Translations under genes and position numbers: made by a program
Assembly: GCF_000699445.3 (NCBI RefSeq)
Contig: NC_067197.1
Span: forward strand, 9,306,152 to 9,370,151
Direction of reading: 5' to 3'
Length of the DNA stretch: 64,000 bases
From: Schistosoma haematobium
Taxonomy: Eukaryota > Platyhelminthes > Trematoda > Strigeidida > Schistosomatidae
Notes under the pieces: model-generated
Seen by the model: only the letters and a program-made list of their open reading frames with translations
What the model was told of the DNA's origin: nothing
Database searches by the model: none
Shown here: one piece after another, positions 11,986-25,266 of the stretch
Numbering within the stretch: the stretch's first letter is position 1
Layout of the letters: every line of letters begins with the position of its first letter

Positions 11986-13457
11986 AAATGAAAAGTCACC
12001 CTAAATCGTATTCTTGATGACATTAAATAAAAATTCAATTCAAAAGTTTGTTACAAATAGCATTATCAAAGATGAAAGATGATTTTGACTAACCATAATG
12101 GAATATAAAAGTAAGGAAGTTACCGGATTCTTTGAACTAAGCATCATTCTAGAAAAATTTAACATATTAATCTATCAAAAAGGTGAAAATATTCTATCCA
12201 AACTAGTGGTGTCAAATACAAGATTAAAATGTTTTTGTGAGTTTTCAAAAATACAACTCTGTTTTTTTCGGGGGGGGGATGAAGGGGAAGGAGAGCGAGG
12301 AGAGGAAAAAGTAGTATTCCTAAACGACTGTGAAACACTGAAAAATTATGTAAAATTGAAATTCATACCAACTAAATACATTTAAAAATCTTTAGAAGGA
12401 AAAACATACAAAAAAGCAATAAATATAGTTGACTATGGATTTTATCCATTTAACCTAGATGTAAGACATGAATTATTAGTTAACAGATATTATGTAATTA
12501 TTGTATAAGATCATTAATAATTATTCATAAATCATATATGTCAAACAATATTTACTTAGTTAACACATTTTAAACAACTAATTGACAGTAAACATAGTGA
12601 ATCTGGGTATTATTTTTGGCAACCAAAATAGTATTTTTTTGCATACAGACTAAGAAATGTTTCCCAAATTTCAATTTACCTCTGTTCGAAAATGTATATA
12701 TTTACTTTTACCTGAAGTTTGTGTTAATGATTTTGTTCAGAAGAACAATGAAAGTTCCATGATAAAACCATCTAGTTGTTGTACTGTTCCTTCAAGAATA
12801 AAATCAACCCATGTTTAGTTTAGTTAAATTAAGATTAGTATATACCAGGAAAAACATGATAACAGTTTGATTGACGGAAAATATTGATTATTTCTTACTT
12901 TATTTAACAATGATCTTTTAAGGTTAGAAGAAGGATGTAATTGTAAATATTTCTTATGAAATTCTACATATATGTGGAAATGAACTTGGATAATACATAA
13001 AAAATATATGTTAACCAATAATGTAAAACGTCGAACGTTGTATTTATTTAAAATGTGAAATAAATATTAGTTCAAACAAAGATGAAAAAATATGGGGATA
13101 ACTATCTTTTTTAAACGTTCAATTAAAGTACAATATAAAGCATTTCTTTGTTCATTTATTGTCATTGTTGTATATAAAAGTGTATTTTTTTACACTGAGG
13201 ATATCATTTTAGTCATATAAAGCTATTCACATATGCTATCTGGGGACATACTACTGTAGTGTATATTAACTCGTCAGATGAAAGAAAAAAAAGCAAATAA
13301 ATTGAAAGTTAGGGTTTGAAATGAGATCCTCACTGAAAATTATATTCTGTTATGCAGCATTCACTCATTAATTGAATAGAAAAAAAAATGCTAGAAATTG
13401 TACACGAATTAAAAATTCTGAAACAACAACGCTATAAATTCACCAACACGTACATAA

Positions 13458-13905
13458 TTCCTATTCTATCCCGACAAGAATTATGAATGGTAACTTTTGA
13501 AAACTATTTATGGACCAATACTATGCGTATATTTTTATCGTATAATTGTTAAGTAACTAAACTATACATATTCATGTCCATCTTATTATGAGCCTTATTT
13601 TGACTCATAGACTATTGTTATACGATTTGCTGTTCTTGAGTTATGCCCAGTCTATTAACTACAGTCTCCCACATTCACAGCCACTTCCGGCTAGATCTTG
13701 TACAAATGTTGTTTTCTGTTTTATGGTACGATGTGGTCTGTTTGGTTTTTATATAAACCCAGTATGTTTGAAATACATGGTTCATATCACGGAGGCTGAG
13801 ATTGGTGTTCTCGACTTAACTGACTGGGCTAGACAGGAAGAAGGACCGATAAAGACTCTAGGCTGTTCGTACGAGTTTATGAGTCATTGGTCCGGTCGAT
13901 AACTC
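13458..13905 (+). repeat. Diverged LTR related to the 24.6-26.9 kb element (solo LTR or fragment)
   Basis: Read on plus, this aligns with the minus-strand sequence of the 582 bp LTR pair. Shared blocks in order are the 'ttatggaccaata' start region, 'gtataattgttaagtaact', 'ttatacgatttgctg', 'cagtctattaactac', 'cacattcacagccact', 'ttttatggtacg', 'tatataaacc', and 'aggaccgataaagac'. No matching internal region follows, so it is a solo LTR or a fragment in the opposite orientation to the complete element. The 104-residue ORF across it is not a gene. Confidence 0.7.
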
Positions 13906-15493
13906 ACTGTTCTTTAATTGGCAGTTTTATTACGTTATGTATCAGTAGGACAAAAGATCGCAAGTAATAACAATTCCTTAAAAAATAGTTAAAATTATAG
14001 TTTGTGTTTAATAGTAAATTTTTTGTGTTTTGTTTATTACTAAGCTATTTCTATTAATTAACTTTACATTCGAAATTGAGATAAATTTTATTTGTGGTTT
14101 TTGACGGAGCCATGGGAAAAGACTTTGAATCAGGATTTTCATCAATGTCATGTTAGTCTGTTTATTTTCTGTTTAACGTCAATCTTACGTATAAAACAAT
14201 GTGTGGACAAAAACTTTCATGATGTAAATATCAAGTAACATGGCTTTACATATTCTTTTAACTAATATGAAAGCTTTAAAGTCCCAGTTGACAACTTTCG
14301 TGATTTATTGTTGCCTATTTCTAGTGTGTTCTTAATAAAAGACATCTTAGGAAATAAAACCTTTTAAATATATTACAGATTATAGATGGATAGGAATTTC
14401 ATTTCTAAAAAGGCTTTCTATCATGGAAATAATACGAAGAAAAGTGTTCTCTTAATAATAATAATAATAAGAGAATAAGGAAATTTTAACATATATTGAC
14501 ACAGATAATCTAGCTAATCAAAATCAGATAGCTGTTTGATGTTGCTTACTTTTCGCTAACTCTTCCAGTTATGCTAACCTATATTGAAAATTACTTTCAT
14601 ATTATAGACAATTTAAAGAAACAAATGCTAATTGAATTCCATATAATATTGATAAAGTTCTAATGAAAATTCATCATTTATGAAATCAATTAATTTCAAG
14701 TGGGGCAATAACTTGTCGATTAAATCGCATAAGAATTATGCGTTTTTTACGAAATAATTAGGATTAAAAATACCGAATAAATGGTTTAAGTGTATCATGT
14801 TAACCGTAAAATTGTTGCTGCCCAATCAATTTATTTCGATACATAAAAACATCCTTGTTTAAATTTTGTCCTGTAGGTAGACTGTATACGCCGGAAACAC
14901 TGACAAACATTCTCTGTAAATATGTAACTAATTATTCTATGAAAATTCAGTTTGATGACGAGAAACAACAAAATCGGGTTGTGGATTTTGTAACTGAAGT
15001 ACAACTATTGAGAAGCTAAGAAGTCCTATATAATAATATTGATTATTCTAAGGGTAGATTAGTTTTAACATTATGCAAGTAAAATCACTTTGATATTCTA
15101 CTTACCAAGTAGAAATTCCCACTAATGAAATTGTTAAAATATTTATTCACGGTACTGAAGAGCACTACACACTAATGATTAAAATAAGTGATCACATTCT
15201 AGTAACATTGGACATTAGTTATAATTTATCTTACTATGACCCATCTACTCTTATTGCTTAGTATTCTTAGACACTAATTCACTTGAGAAGTCCCCAAATC
15301 AAACACGATTGGACAGGAACGTCACTATATTCCAAATAAAATGGTAGGATGAAAGTAGAAATCACAATAAGAGAAACGTTAGTATGTTTATAGTTTTTAC
15401 ATAAGTAGATTCTAGAGTCATCCTCAAGTATCCATTAGCGCTGATTGGATAAAAATAGCCAACCAGCATGCCCAGTCCATAAAGTCATCCATA

Positions 15494-15850
15494 TTGGTAG
15501 ATGCAAACTACTTGATTGGGGTCTGTGCGACTATCTTAAACAATGGTTGGAGACTCGGGGTGACATGGCTTAAAATCGATCACAATGGCGTAAGTGTACA
15601 CATTCTTTGTTTTCCCCTAAACTGTGAGATTAAAATTACTTTGTATCTTTATTTCTACGAACTAACTCTTTCTCCCTGCATCATATCCTAATATGAAATG
15701 TTTTTTTACTACGATGGAAGTAACTATTTCTATGAATTTGTTGTGCATCGTGTTGTGCTAATGAGGTATGGAAACTTGGACTGATGCATAAATGTGCCAG
15801 GTTCTAAGTTGCAGCTGACTGAATCAACGTGCTCTAACACAATCCTGCAC
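15494..15850 (+). repeat. 3' end of a non-LTR retrotransposon, decayed
   Basis: On plus, 'ttggtagatgcaaactactt', 'ggttggagactcggggtgac', 'gatcacaatggcgtaagtgt' and the terminal 'aggttctaagttgcagctg' match, in order, the minus-strand sequence at 49086-49580. It covers the last codons and 3' UTR only. The two small ORFs here are by-products. Confidence 0.55.
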
Positions 15851-16674
15851 GGAACATGCCTTAATCCCATCTACATCCCGATAACAACACTAATAATCAC
15901 TAGCAGTATAAATTTAGTCTTGGGACTAGATAATAACACTGACTATTTATTAAAATTTCAATTGTCAAATTACCTGAACTAATTCGCATTGGTCAATTTG
16001 TAATGATCAAATTATTTAGCATATTCCGGTTCCTTTAAAACGGTTTTTCATACACAGACTGCCTATGTGAAAGCTGGTTATATTACATGTGAATAAATAC
16101 CACTTCAAAAACCATTTGCTGTTCTCAGATTATTCATTATTTCATTTATTGACCAACAAACCTAAAGTGAATGCAATAGAATCAAAGAACTCAGCTAATA
16201 TCCCTTATATACTAACAGACAAAAATGTTTTGATATTTGGGTTTGTTGAAATTCCTCAGATGAAAATAGTGATGAGATTAAATGCGATTTTCCTCCCATA
16301 ATTACAGAAAACGAAAGACAATTTAAAAGACAACAATTAAGGAATCATTAAATACAATTCTAGAAAAAGGTATGCAGGATTTACGCATTTTCATTGTATA
16401 ACAACCTTACATGATGCTCAAAATTAAAGAAGTCCCTTAGAAAAGAAAAAAATAGAGATAAAAATGTCCCATCCATCAAAAACAACAAAATCATTCAATG
16501 CAACATAAACACTACATATTGAAAAGTAACAATTCCACTATGAGTAATAAACAAATGATAAAAATGGGGTAAAATAAGATAGTCAATGGATATTAGTGTA
16601 TTACTCTTTGTTTTTCTTACCTATGAGAATTAATTAGTTGGGTCGGTAGTGTCCTTAAAATTGTATGGTTTCTG

Positions 16675-16675
<1 letters not shown>

Positions 16676-16730
<55 letters not shown>
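16676..16730. repeat. (TA)n microsatellite
   Basis: A run of about 27 TA dinucleotides. A shorter (TA)n run lies at about 16902-16916. Confidence 0.95.
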
Positions 16731-16732
<2 letters not shown>

Positions 16733-17184
16733 ACATTCAACTCAGTTTAAACTGACTTAAACGTTACTATTATTTTAGAGGTAAATAAAGGATGGAATCA
16801 AAAAGAGAATCAGTCGCCAACATTAAACGTTATCTTTTCAACAACAAAGAAAACCCAACTAGTAGTCCGACCAACCCCTAGCCTTCTATTCATTATACAG
16901 TATATATATATATATACATAAAGGTCAATAGGATACTTTGTGCTTTAGAAAATGAGAAAGAGAACAAAGAGGAGTAAGCGTAGAGAATTTTGTGATTAAA
17001 ATTAAATAACCTAAGGATGAAAATGATAAAATAATCTCGATAGAACAATGAGAAGACGGAGTTTATATGAAAAATGTGGTGTATTTGCGCTATGCATTTC
17101 GAACGATCTGGTCACACATATACTTGTCAGATAAAATAATCAATAGTTGATTAAATCGACTAATTAAAAGAGCACACACATGGA

Positions 17185-17575
17185 ATAAGCTTCCAAATGC
17201 CATGGTACGGCTAAGAGTAAAGAGATTCCGCTTTCCTTCTCGAAATACTTTTGTATAGCGATATACCCATTGCTTTTGCAAGGGAAGTCCTATTCAACGT
17301 ATTTACGTGTCAAGTTGTATATAAAAATGAGAGGAAAAAAAATGAGAACCTGGCACTTAAAGCAGGTTGATAGATACGAGGAGTCCCTTTGACGAGGTTG
17401 GTAAGCTCTGATTTCAAACTAATGGTGTGAATGATGTCCGAAATCCTGAGAGACCGAATGGCACATGAATTCATCTCGATCACCGGGTACCACATGACAG
17501 CATCCACGAACATTGCTCTACTGTCTTGTAGATCAGAACTCAAGGTCGATGACTCTGGAAATGGCCCTTAAGAAA
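17185..17575 (+). repeat. ~480 bp dispersed repeat, diverged copy
   Basis: On plus this follows the copy at 21690-22170: 'caaatgccatggtacggcta', 'aaaatgagagg', 'gtaccacatgacagcatcc', 'cttgtagatcagaactcaag', 'ggcccttaagaaaa'. The 3' part and the AAATA tail are missing. The two minus-strand ORFs over it are artefacts. Confidence 0.6.
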
Positions 17576-18605
17576 ATAACTTTTTTCAGTTCGAGGGCTC
17601 AAATATTTATCCCAGCTAACATGCAAATATTTTTCCTGTGGCTCATACTATCTTTTGTTCCAGGTTTTATGTGAATTAAATATTAATAATTTTTCCCAAT
17701 TATACTCGAAGATTTGAAATTGGCGTTCAAAAGGTAGTTACAAAATGATATTGCCAACAAAATTCTAGACAATTCTAGACGTATAATTTCGAGTAATCTA
17801 TAAAGCTTAATAGAAGCAATGAACCAAATCAGACGGTCAGATGAATAGTTTGATTTAATACTTTCCGTTTTAGTAATATAACTGCGATTTAATCGAAACT
17901 GTAATTGCTGTTTACAGATTACTGATAATAAATCAGAAGTTTCGGTTATTATGTTTTTTGAGTGCCGTTAATTAATCATTATTAGATTGCACAGTAAAGT
18001 TTAGCTTAATATTTATACGCCAAAGGTAGTAGATGCTGATAAATGAACATTATAACACATCGTTTCTTACAGTCAATAACTATAACATATTGAAGTCAGT
18101 ACTTAAAAGTTAAATTATACTTGAACAATATTGAGTATACTATAAATACCTTATTTTTGGATATGAAGGGTAATAAGACGTAAATATTAACAGATGTTGA
18201 GATGGTGGAGAAGATTTGTAGCTCAGGTGGATGATTTTGGTGTTTATTCAACTACAAAGTTTCAAGTGGATCACAAGTGTAAGTGTTAAATATCACTTCA
18301 TGATACAACAATACAAGTGGATGGATTGAGAAAAGGATAATCTGTTAAACTGAGGTGTATAAAAATTTGCCAGCTACATTTTGATCATACTAACATGTAA
18401 CTTGACAAACATACTCCTGTCTTTAAGAAAATACATATTATTAAATTCTAAGTCCTATACAACATCTATCAGTTTCTTAGTACAGATATATTATTCTTAC
18501 ATTACCAACTAAGATAACTACCCCGTACTTATAAAACTAATGACTATTACGGTGTATACTATGATAACAATTAAAAGTTTACTAATCATAAAATTTCATT
18601 TACAG

Positions 18606-19480
<875 letters not shown>

Positions 19481-19535
19481 TTATTGCTTTTCTAATCATA
19501 CAAGTAAGCTGGTCCTTATTATATAATTATTTTCA

Positions 19536-19537
<2 letters not shown>

Positions 19538-19580
<43 letters not shown>
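19538..19580. repeat. (AT)n microsatellite
   Basis: A run of about 20 AT dinucleotides just outside the truncated RTE insertion. Confidence 0.95.
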
Positions 19581-19581
<1 letters not shown>

Positions 19582-20567
19582 ACTGACACATATCCACGTA
19601 GTAGATAATTTGAAAAGAATCCAGAAGTGTTTTTAAAATTTGGGACGAATTTTTATCAAATTACTCGAAGACGAAAGGTGTCAACTGCCAAAGGTTCTAT
19701 AAGCTATTGATCATATCTGTGTTAATGCCTGGTAAATAGGTTATTTATTACTCAGTTAAGTTGATTGAAATTACGTAATAAACCTATCAGTTATATCTAG
19801 TTTTGTTTTGTCGAAACACTGTCTACCTAAGCTACAGTTTAGCTACCTGATTACAATCTAACACCAAAAATCAATAAAACTATCAGGAGTTCAGGAGACT
19901 TGTAAAACCAATTCTACAAATTTACTTCAAAAAGTATCAACTAATGAGGGATACGAATCCGATCACTTGTTTGGCATTCAAAAAATAAAACAAAAGGCTA
20001 ATAGTAATAACGAAATGTTCGTCTATTTAATCAATCAGTCAGTCATAAGCAACGTGAAATCATATATCAGCATAGTTGGATGAATGCATCGAGAAGAATG
20101 TTACAGTGATGTAAGTATTAACGCTGTCAATAGTAGTAGAATAGACAAAGTATAGATTCTATGAATCGAGAAGAAAGAATGAATCCATGAGAAATAAAGT
20201 AAGACATGATTTTAAGGCTCAGTATCTAAAGGAAGTCAAATAGTAAGTACCAGTACAGTACCAGCCATGTCACTCCAATTATAAGTTGCGATAATTGCAC
20301 TACAGCCATTATATTCAATAGTGACAAAATACCGTGTTTAGTAGAACACTACAAATGCATTCTCCCTTACTAGTTTTTAACTTCTAGTACATAAGCTGAC
20401 TAGTCAAGGTCATTCTAATTAAATTTTCTTGAATAAAACTGACCAAGAATTTATTGGTAAATAAGAGTTGTTAATGAAGTGCTAATTTTTGATTAAATTA
20501 TTTAACCACTAGCTCTTTTAATGTTTGAGTACAATAAAAACTTGGCATCAAAATTTGAAGAACTTAC

Positions 20568-20738
20568 ATTGTAACTTCCGTTGGGTTGATCTCATCTGTA
20601 GGAGGTAGACCAAGAAATGCTCCAATTTTCGAACGACATAAGTCAGCATTATTTTGAATAAATTTGGAAATTTGTTTACTAGAAGACAAGTTTAAGAAAT
20701 TATGTCTTGCCAAATATTTTAGACCTCTCAGTGGATTT
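20568..20738 (-). CDS. Exon E of Sec7-domain ARF-GEF
   Basis: This 171-nt internal exon on minus is bounded by acceptor TTTCTGTAG (next to 20738) and donor GTAAGT (next to 20568). It begins with the last base of the Arg codon started by exon D and ends with two bases of a Met codon completed by exon F, so phases match on both sides. The product reads NPLRGLKYL (Sec7 helix 'P-x-(K/R)-G-(I/L)-x-x-L'), then SSSKQISKFIQ and SKIGAFLG (the family's 'x-(I/V)-G-(D/E/A)-(F/Y)-L-G' element). Sec7 domains catalyse GDP-GTP exchange on ARF GTPases at Golgi, endosome or plasma membranes. Subfamily is unclear: the LFNRNPxRGL junction resembles both BIG/GBF and IQSEC types. Confidence 0.85.
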
Positions 20739-21689
20739 CTACAGAAAGAAATAACATGCATATATATAACGTGAAATTAATCTGTGAAACAGTTTGGAAA
20801 AGACTCTCTAAATTTAGAACAAAAAACATTATAATTTCACGACTTAAATAATTCATTGTTTGCAACCAAACATTAACACAACTACATTTGAGAGGTATAA
20901 ATGAATGATTAACGATCAAGACTGCAGAAAAGTCAATGTTGAAGTCAGCCAAAAAACAAAATAGCCTGAGTTCATATTATGTACGTCGAAAGAGACCATA
21001 ACAAAAACCGATAAGCGATACGTCTATCAAAGTTAACACCTTTCCTTGCAGACACAAAATCTATGCTCTTTGGCACGACGCCTTACGTAGATATGAGTGG
21101 AAGATATACTATAATCTTACGCTAGAAGGCTTCTAGAGTAGTCAAATATTTATCAGAGACCAGTAAAACAGTTTAGCACCGATGTAATCAACCGATGAAG
21201 GGCTCAAATAGTCGAAAAATAATTTAATGAAAGAACTATGAAACGGAAACCGAGTTTAAATCGTTTGGATTTTAATGATTAGATAACTGATTTTTAAAAT
21301 TGTTATACTTAAGAGTAGATGACCAACCTTCAATGAGTTAAACGAGTTAGTCATTATTTGGTAAGTAATGTCTGCTGTTTTAAATTTTATTTGAATTACA
21401 GAAGTCCACAGCAACTCAAGTGCATATTATTGTAAACGAGGCGTATAATCATATGTCAGTGAAAAATAGATTTACGTTTTGGAGGAAATTTCAAACAGCT
21501 TATTTTTTAATAAGGCTAAATGACATGTTTATGACAGTAATGGTAACGAAAACGATATGGAACATTTTTTACAAATTATCTCAAAAGTATGATGGCTTAT
21601 CATACGGATGCAATATAAGTAAATTACACCAACCATTCCCTTTACCAGATGTTTTGATAGATTACTAATGAATTAGATTTTTATACACA

Positions 21690-22170
21690 ATCAAGCCCCC
21701 GAATGTCCTGGTACGGCCGAGAGTGGGGAGAGTTCTCTCTCCCTCTCGGAATGCCCTCACATGACCACGCGTATATAGCCTCTGCCAGGTAAGTCCTACT
21801 CACTGCCTTCTCGTGGCGGGGGTGTTGTTTACAAAAATGAGAGGACGAAAAGCGAATGTCCGGCGCTTTAACCGGATTCCAAACTGATGGTCCACATGGG
21901 CTCCAGTATCCTGAAGGAACAAATGGCGTATGAACCTATTGTTAGTCACCAGCTACCATGGGACTGCATCTCCTTACGATGCCCCACTGCCTTGTGGATC
22001 AGGCTTTCAGGTCGAAGGCTCGAGGAGTGGCCCCCTAAGAAAAACACCTGCTTCGGTTTGGGCACCCGGGCAGTATCACAGCCCTCACACATATCGAATG
22101 AGATTTGTGTGGCGCATATATATTTGGTGCCTCCTTGTGCCAATATCTATGTGTTAAAATAAATAAATAA
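21690..22170 (+). repeat. ~480 bp dispersed repeat with (AAATA)n tail, well preserved
   Basis: This runs on plus from 'caagcccccgaatgtcctgg' to a tail 'aataaataaataaata'. It is the best copy of the family also seen at 9366-9860 (minus), 17185-17575 (plus) and as a 3' tip at 48800-48960 (minus). It lies in the D-E intron of the Sec7 gene. Overlapping ORFs on both strands are incidental: they run through repeat sequence and do not match each other between copies. Confidence 0.75.
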
Positions 22171-22296
22171 ATAATAACACAATCAAGCATCTATTCATCC
22201 CTTTGGAAAAAAACATTTACGAAGAAAACTGCACTATCGATTAATTGAAATAGTAATATGATGTTTTACAGAGCATATCAATTGTGACCAGAGTGG

Positions 22297-22390
22297 AAGT
22301 CTAAGACGCCTGATTTGTCCTATATAGGGCTCGTTAGTTAGATATACCTGCCTTTTAATGTTGACATCTTTGTTGGTGTAGGCACATCCA
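22297..22390 (-). repeat. Sm-alpha SINE fragment (minus), degraded hammerhead
   Basis: On minus, 'gcaggtatatctaactaacg' and 'tataggac' match the hammerhead-bearing part of the Sm-alpha SINE, with core CTAACGAG and GTC retained but GAAA changed to AAAT. With the plus copy just after it, it forms an inverted pair. Confidence 0.5.
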
Positions 22391-22399
22391 ATGAGGAGG

Positions 22400-22540
22400 A
22401 TAACGTATAGGTATCTGAAATTTAAGATCGTGAGTTAGAGTTACAGTGTGAATATCAACATTGGGATGAACGTAGTTCTAGCTGATGAGTTACAAAGGGA
22501 AAAAAACGCGCGCCCTGGATTTTACTTCAAACCAAAATCT
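22400..22540 (+). repeat. Sm-alpha SINE fragment (plus), degraded hammerhead
   Basis: On plus: 'gagttacagtgtgaatatca', then 'tagctgatgag' (intact CTGATGAG), a distorted stem II, 'aaaacgcgcgccctggat'. The cleavage triplet is GCC rather than GTC. The tRNA-like head is largely lost. Confidence 0.55.
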
Positions 22541-22871
22541 ATCTATTCTGTTAAACTTGTAACAAAATGGTTCTACTGAGGTAATTCGCACAGCATAAGC
22601 ATAAGTCAACAAAGACTAATCAAATTTCAGTCTTTGATATCAGCTGCCATCTAATTCCAATCCTTACTACTAATAATATCAGTATGACGAATGAAACAGA
22701 AGGTTCAGAATTCTAATGAATGCTAATCAACTGCACATCCAAATTAAAAGTTTCTTGTCTCTACAATCATTGACAAATTCAGAATTTTGTTTCCATCTGG
22801 ATTGAAATTAAAATTATTGGAACACAGTTTGTTAATGAGTTTGTACCAAATTATTATTCTTATGAACTTAC

Positions 22872-23163
22872 CTATTAAATAAATTTACGCCTACAGCATA
22901 AATATGTTTACGACAATTGAAACAACTATCAGGTTTAAACAACTGAATAATAGAATTTAGAAAACAATCATGTTTCACAAAATACCAAGAATTATTCACA
23001 TCATGATAACATTTAACCATATCATCTATAAATGTATAACAACAAGGCTGGGATAAATAAAATTGCCAATTTAGTGTACAGGCCGTACAAATATCTTGTT
23101 GTTTAATTGAATCATTTAAAAGTAGACAGGAATTTAGTACTCTGTCATGATTATTATCATTCT

Positions 23164-23194
<31 letters not shown>

Positions 23195-23446
23195 TTCATA
23201 TTGATCTTTATTAATTAAATGTTTTCCTTTTCTCCCTACTTCATCATCATCTTTTTCTTCTCTTTTGCTACAACCACCTTCTTTGGATTTAGTTATTTGG
23301 ATTGATTTTGAATAGTTTTGTTCTTCAACGAGGTGAATTTTATCCTTAATCATTGATTGTAATGTATTCGATTTACGTTTCCATATAGGTGATAAAGATG
23401 AATTAGGATTTTGTTTAATCTGTTTATTTTCACTTGGGAAATATGA
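22872..23446 (-). CDS. Exon D of Sec7-domain ARF-GEF
   Basis: A 575-nt internal exon on minus between acceptor ATTTTAG (next to 23446) and donor GTAAGT (next to 22872). It starts in phase 0 (S-Y-F-P) and ends two bases into an Arg codon. Most of the roughly 190 residues are low complexity: Lys/Glu/Asp-rich stretches and a run of nine Thr encoded by an (ACT)n microsatellite (about 23168-23193 on plus). A Cys-rich part follows (C-T-A-C, C-C, C-x-x-C), and the last residues HIYAVGVNLFNR form the start of the Sec7 fold ('x-G-x-x-L-F-N'). Spliced to exon E this gives the continuous Sec7 signature. The Cys-rich segment before the domain is not one I recognise. Confidence 0.8.
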
Positions 23447-24608
23447 CTAAAATATTTAAAGGAAGAAAATAATAATAAAAATGGTTACTTATTAGTTTTA
23501 CTTATCCCCATTTATTTATGTTATCGAAAATAGGTTTTAAAGTTCAATGCAGTTTTCCTCGAAAAAAATGATATCATTAGTTAGAGCATGATTTAAAATT
23601 AGCTGTTGAATGGGAATATTTGTAAGTGCTTCATTACCGTTTTCATTGAGTATACTTAGTAAACTTCCTTTTTTAGTTACATATGATACATCGATTTTAT
23701 TAAAAGCTTATATTATGAGTACAACTAAATCTGTCGAATCGAACACTCTGTGAATTAGTCAAGCATATATTTGATGAAAAACTTGACTAATTTTTGTTGT
23801 TTTTCCTTTCTTTGTGTTTTTATTTTCCTTCTTTAGCTGTAGATTATTATAAGTATCACGAAAAACAAAGCACAGAGCCGTCTTCGCTACATCATTCATA
23901 TGTAAACAGGATTTGTCTGCTCTCCTATCAAGAAAATACTCGTTCTTAACCGCTGCATCCTACACAATATTTATAATTTCAAGACGCAAATGACATTGTA
24001 ATTATGCCATTTACCTAATGCGCTTATGTCAATCTTACACTACTTACTAAAGATAACTCTGAACTTAAAAAACTGATAATTATTACTGGAGTTCTGATAA
24101 CAACTCAGTACTCAAAAATTTTATCATCTATGATCATGTATTCCTTCTGCTTTACATGATTAAAATGTTTGAGACAAATGTTCAATTGAAATAAAATATG
24201 AATCACGCTTTTTCAAATAGTGTATCCTTGTTTTTTGGCATTACATTCTTTTTCGTATTGATTTAATCATGCCTGGGAATAGGTGTGAATTTTGTAACTA
24301 TTTTTAAAGTGTATAATAATTACCGTTACTATTATCAATAAATTTTTATCATGTTCGTTTTGAATATTTTGTAGATACTACTAATATTACTATTTATACT
24401 ACTCTAGAGTTTATCGTGATAATTTCAACTTATTATACTGATTTATTCATGGCAATATGAACTGATGCATGTGTATACTGTATGTACATGTGACTGATTG
24501 AATGACTAAATGAAATCATAATCTAGTCTGAAATCGAATACAAATATACTAGACCAATGATGGAAAATTAAGATTTCGCAGGTCTAATAATGATTGGAAC
24601 TCTCTTCC

Positions 24609-25190
24609 TGTTATGACCTTGAAGTTGAGGGTTCAAAACTTTTCTCCACCCCGTCGCCAATTGTTATGACCTTGGATGTCTGACTTTTCGATCACACGAC
24701 TTATCTACCAATCCGAATACGACTTATACGAATCTTCACACTAGGCCAACCAATGACGTTCAACCGGTGTGGGCAGTTTAGCGTCCTTATTGGTCCTATG
24801 TCCTACGAGCCCTTCCACTTGAGTCCAGAACACAATACCAGCTTCCGAATCAGAGCAGATCAGACCAGATCATTTATTTCAGACATACTTGGTTTATATA
24901 TCAATCAGACAAACCGCAACGTACCATAAAATAGGAAATAATATTGTACACAAATAAGCCCAAAAAGTGGCTGTGAATGAGGGAGGCAGTAGTTAATAAA
25001 CTGAACATAACTTAAGGACCGTAAATCGTACAATAATAAATTATAGATCAAAATAAAGCTTATTATAAAAGGAATATAAATATCCATAGTGTAATTGTTG
25101 AGTAGTTATACAATAAGAATATTTATAGAATATTAGTCCATGAATAGTCCTTGGAATTTACCTGTAGTTTAATCTTCACCGGATATAACA
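24609..25190 (-). repeat. 3' LTR (582 bp)
   Basis: Identical in length and, as read, in sequence to 26331-26912. It contains, on minus, TATATAAA followed about 15 bp later by AATAAA. It also contains an internal copy of its own left edge (TGTTATGACC at 24662) preceded by the PBS-like CCCCGTCGCCAAT. The 60-residue ORF seen in both LTRs is incidental. Confidence 0.93.
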
Positions 25191-25212
25191 CCTCCCCTTT
25201 TTTTTTTTGAAA
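25191..25212 (-). other. Polypurine tract next to 3' LTR
   Basis: On minus, a run of A followed by GGGGAGG lies directly before the 3' LTR start (TGTTATATCC). This is the expected position and composition for second-strand priming. Confidence 0.8.
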
Positions 25213-25266
25213 ATTCCAACTTTAGATTCTGATTAAAAAAAAGAATCATATGTGACTTTAAATTCC

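Noticed and set aside
12098..12385. 95-aa ORF with Gly/Glu-rich stretch
   Set aside because: It spans a G homopolymer and purine-rich run; no splice, signal or domain support and no codon-like conservation visible.
13588..13902. 104-aa ORF
   Set aside because: Lies entirely in a diverged LTR copy.
15100..15125. Possible extra exon of the ARF-GEF gene at a GTAAGT-like site on minus (also one near 16615)
   Set aside because: Upstream sequence is short or has stops and gives no Sec7-like residues; exons E and F already join in phase.
23168..23193. GTA repeat as a CRISPR-like or satellite array
   Set aside because: A simple trinucleotide microsatellite inside exon D encoding poly-Thr.
24905..25087. 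60-aa hydrophobic ORF occurring twice (also 26627-26809)
   Set aside because: Lies in both LTRs, which are duplicates; no domain, and the frame is incidental to the promoter/R region.
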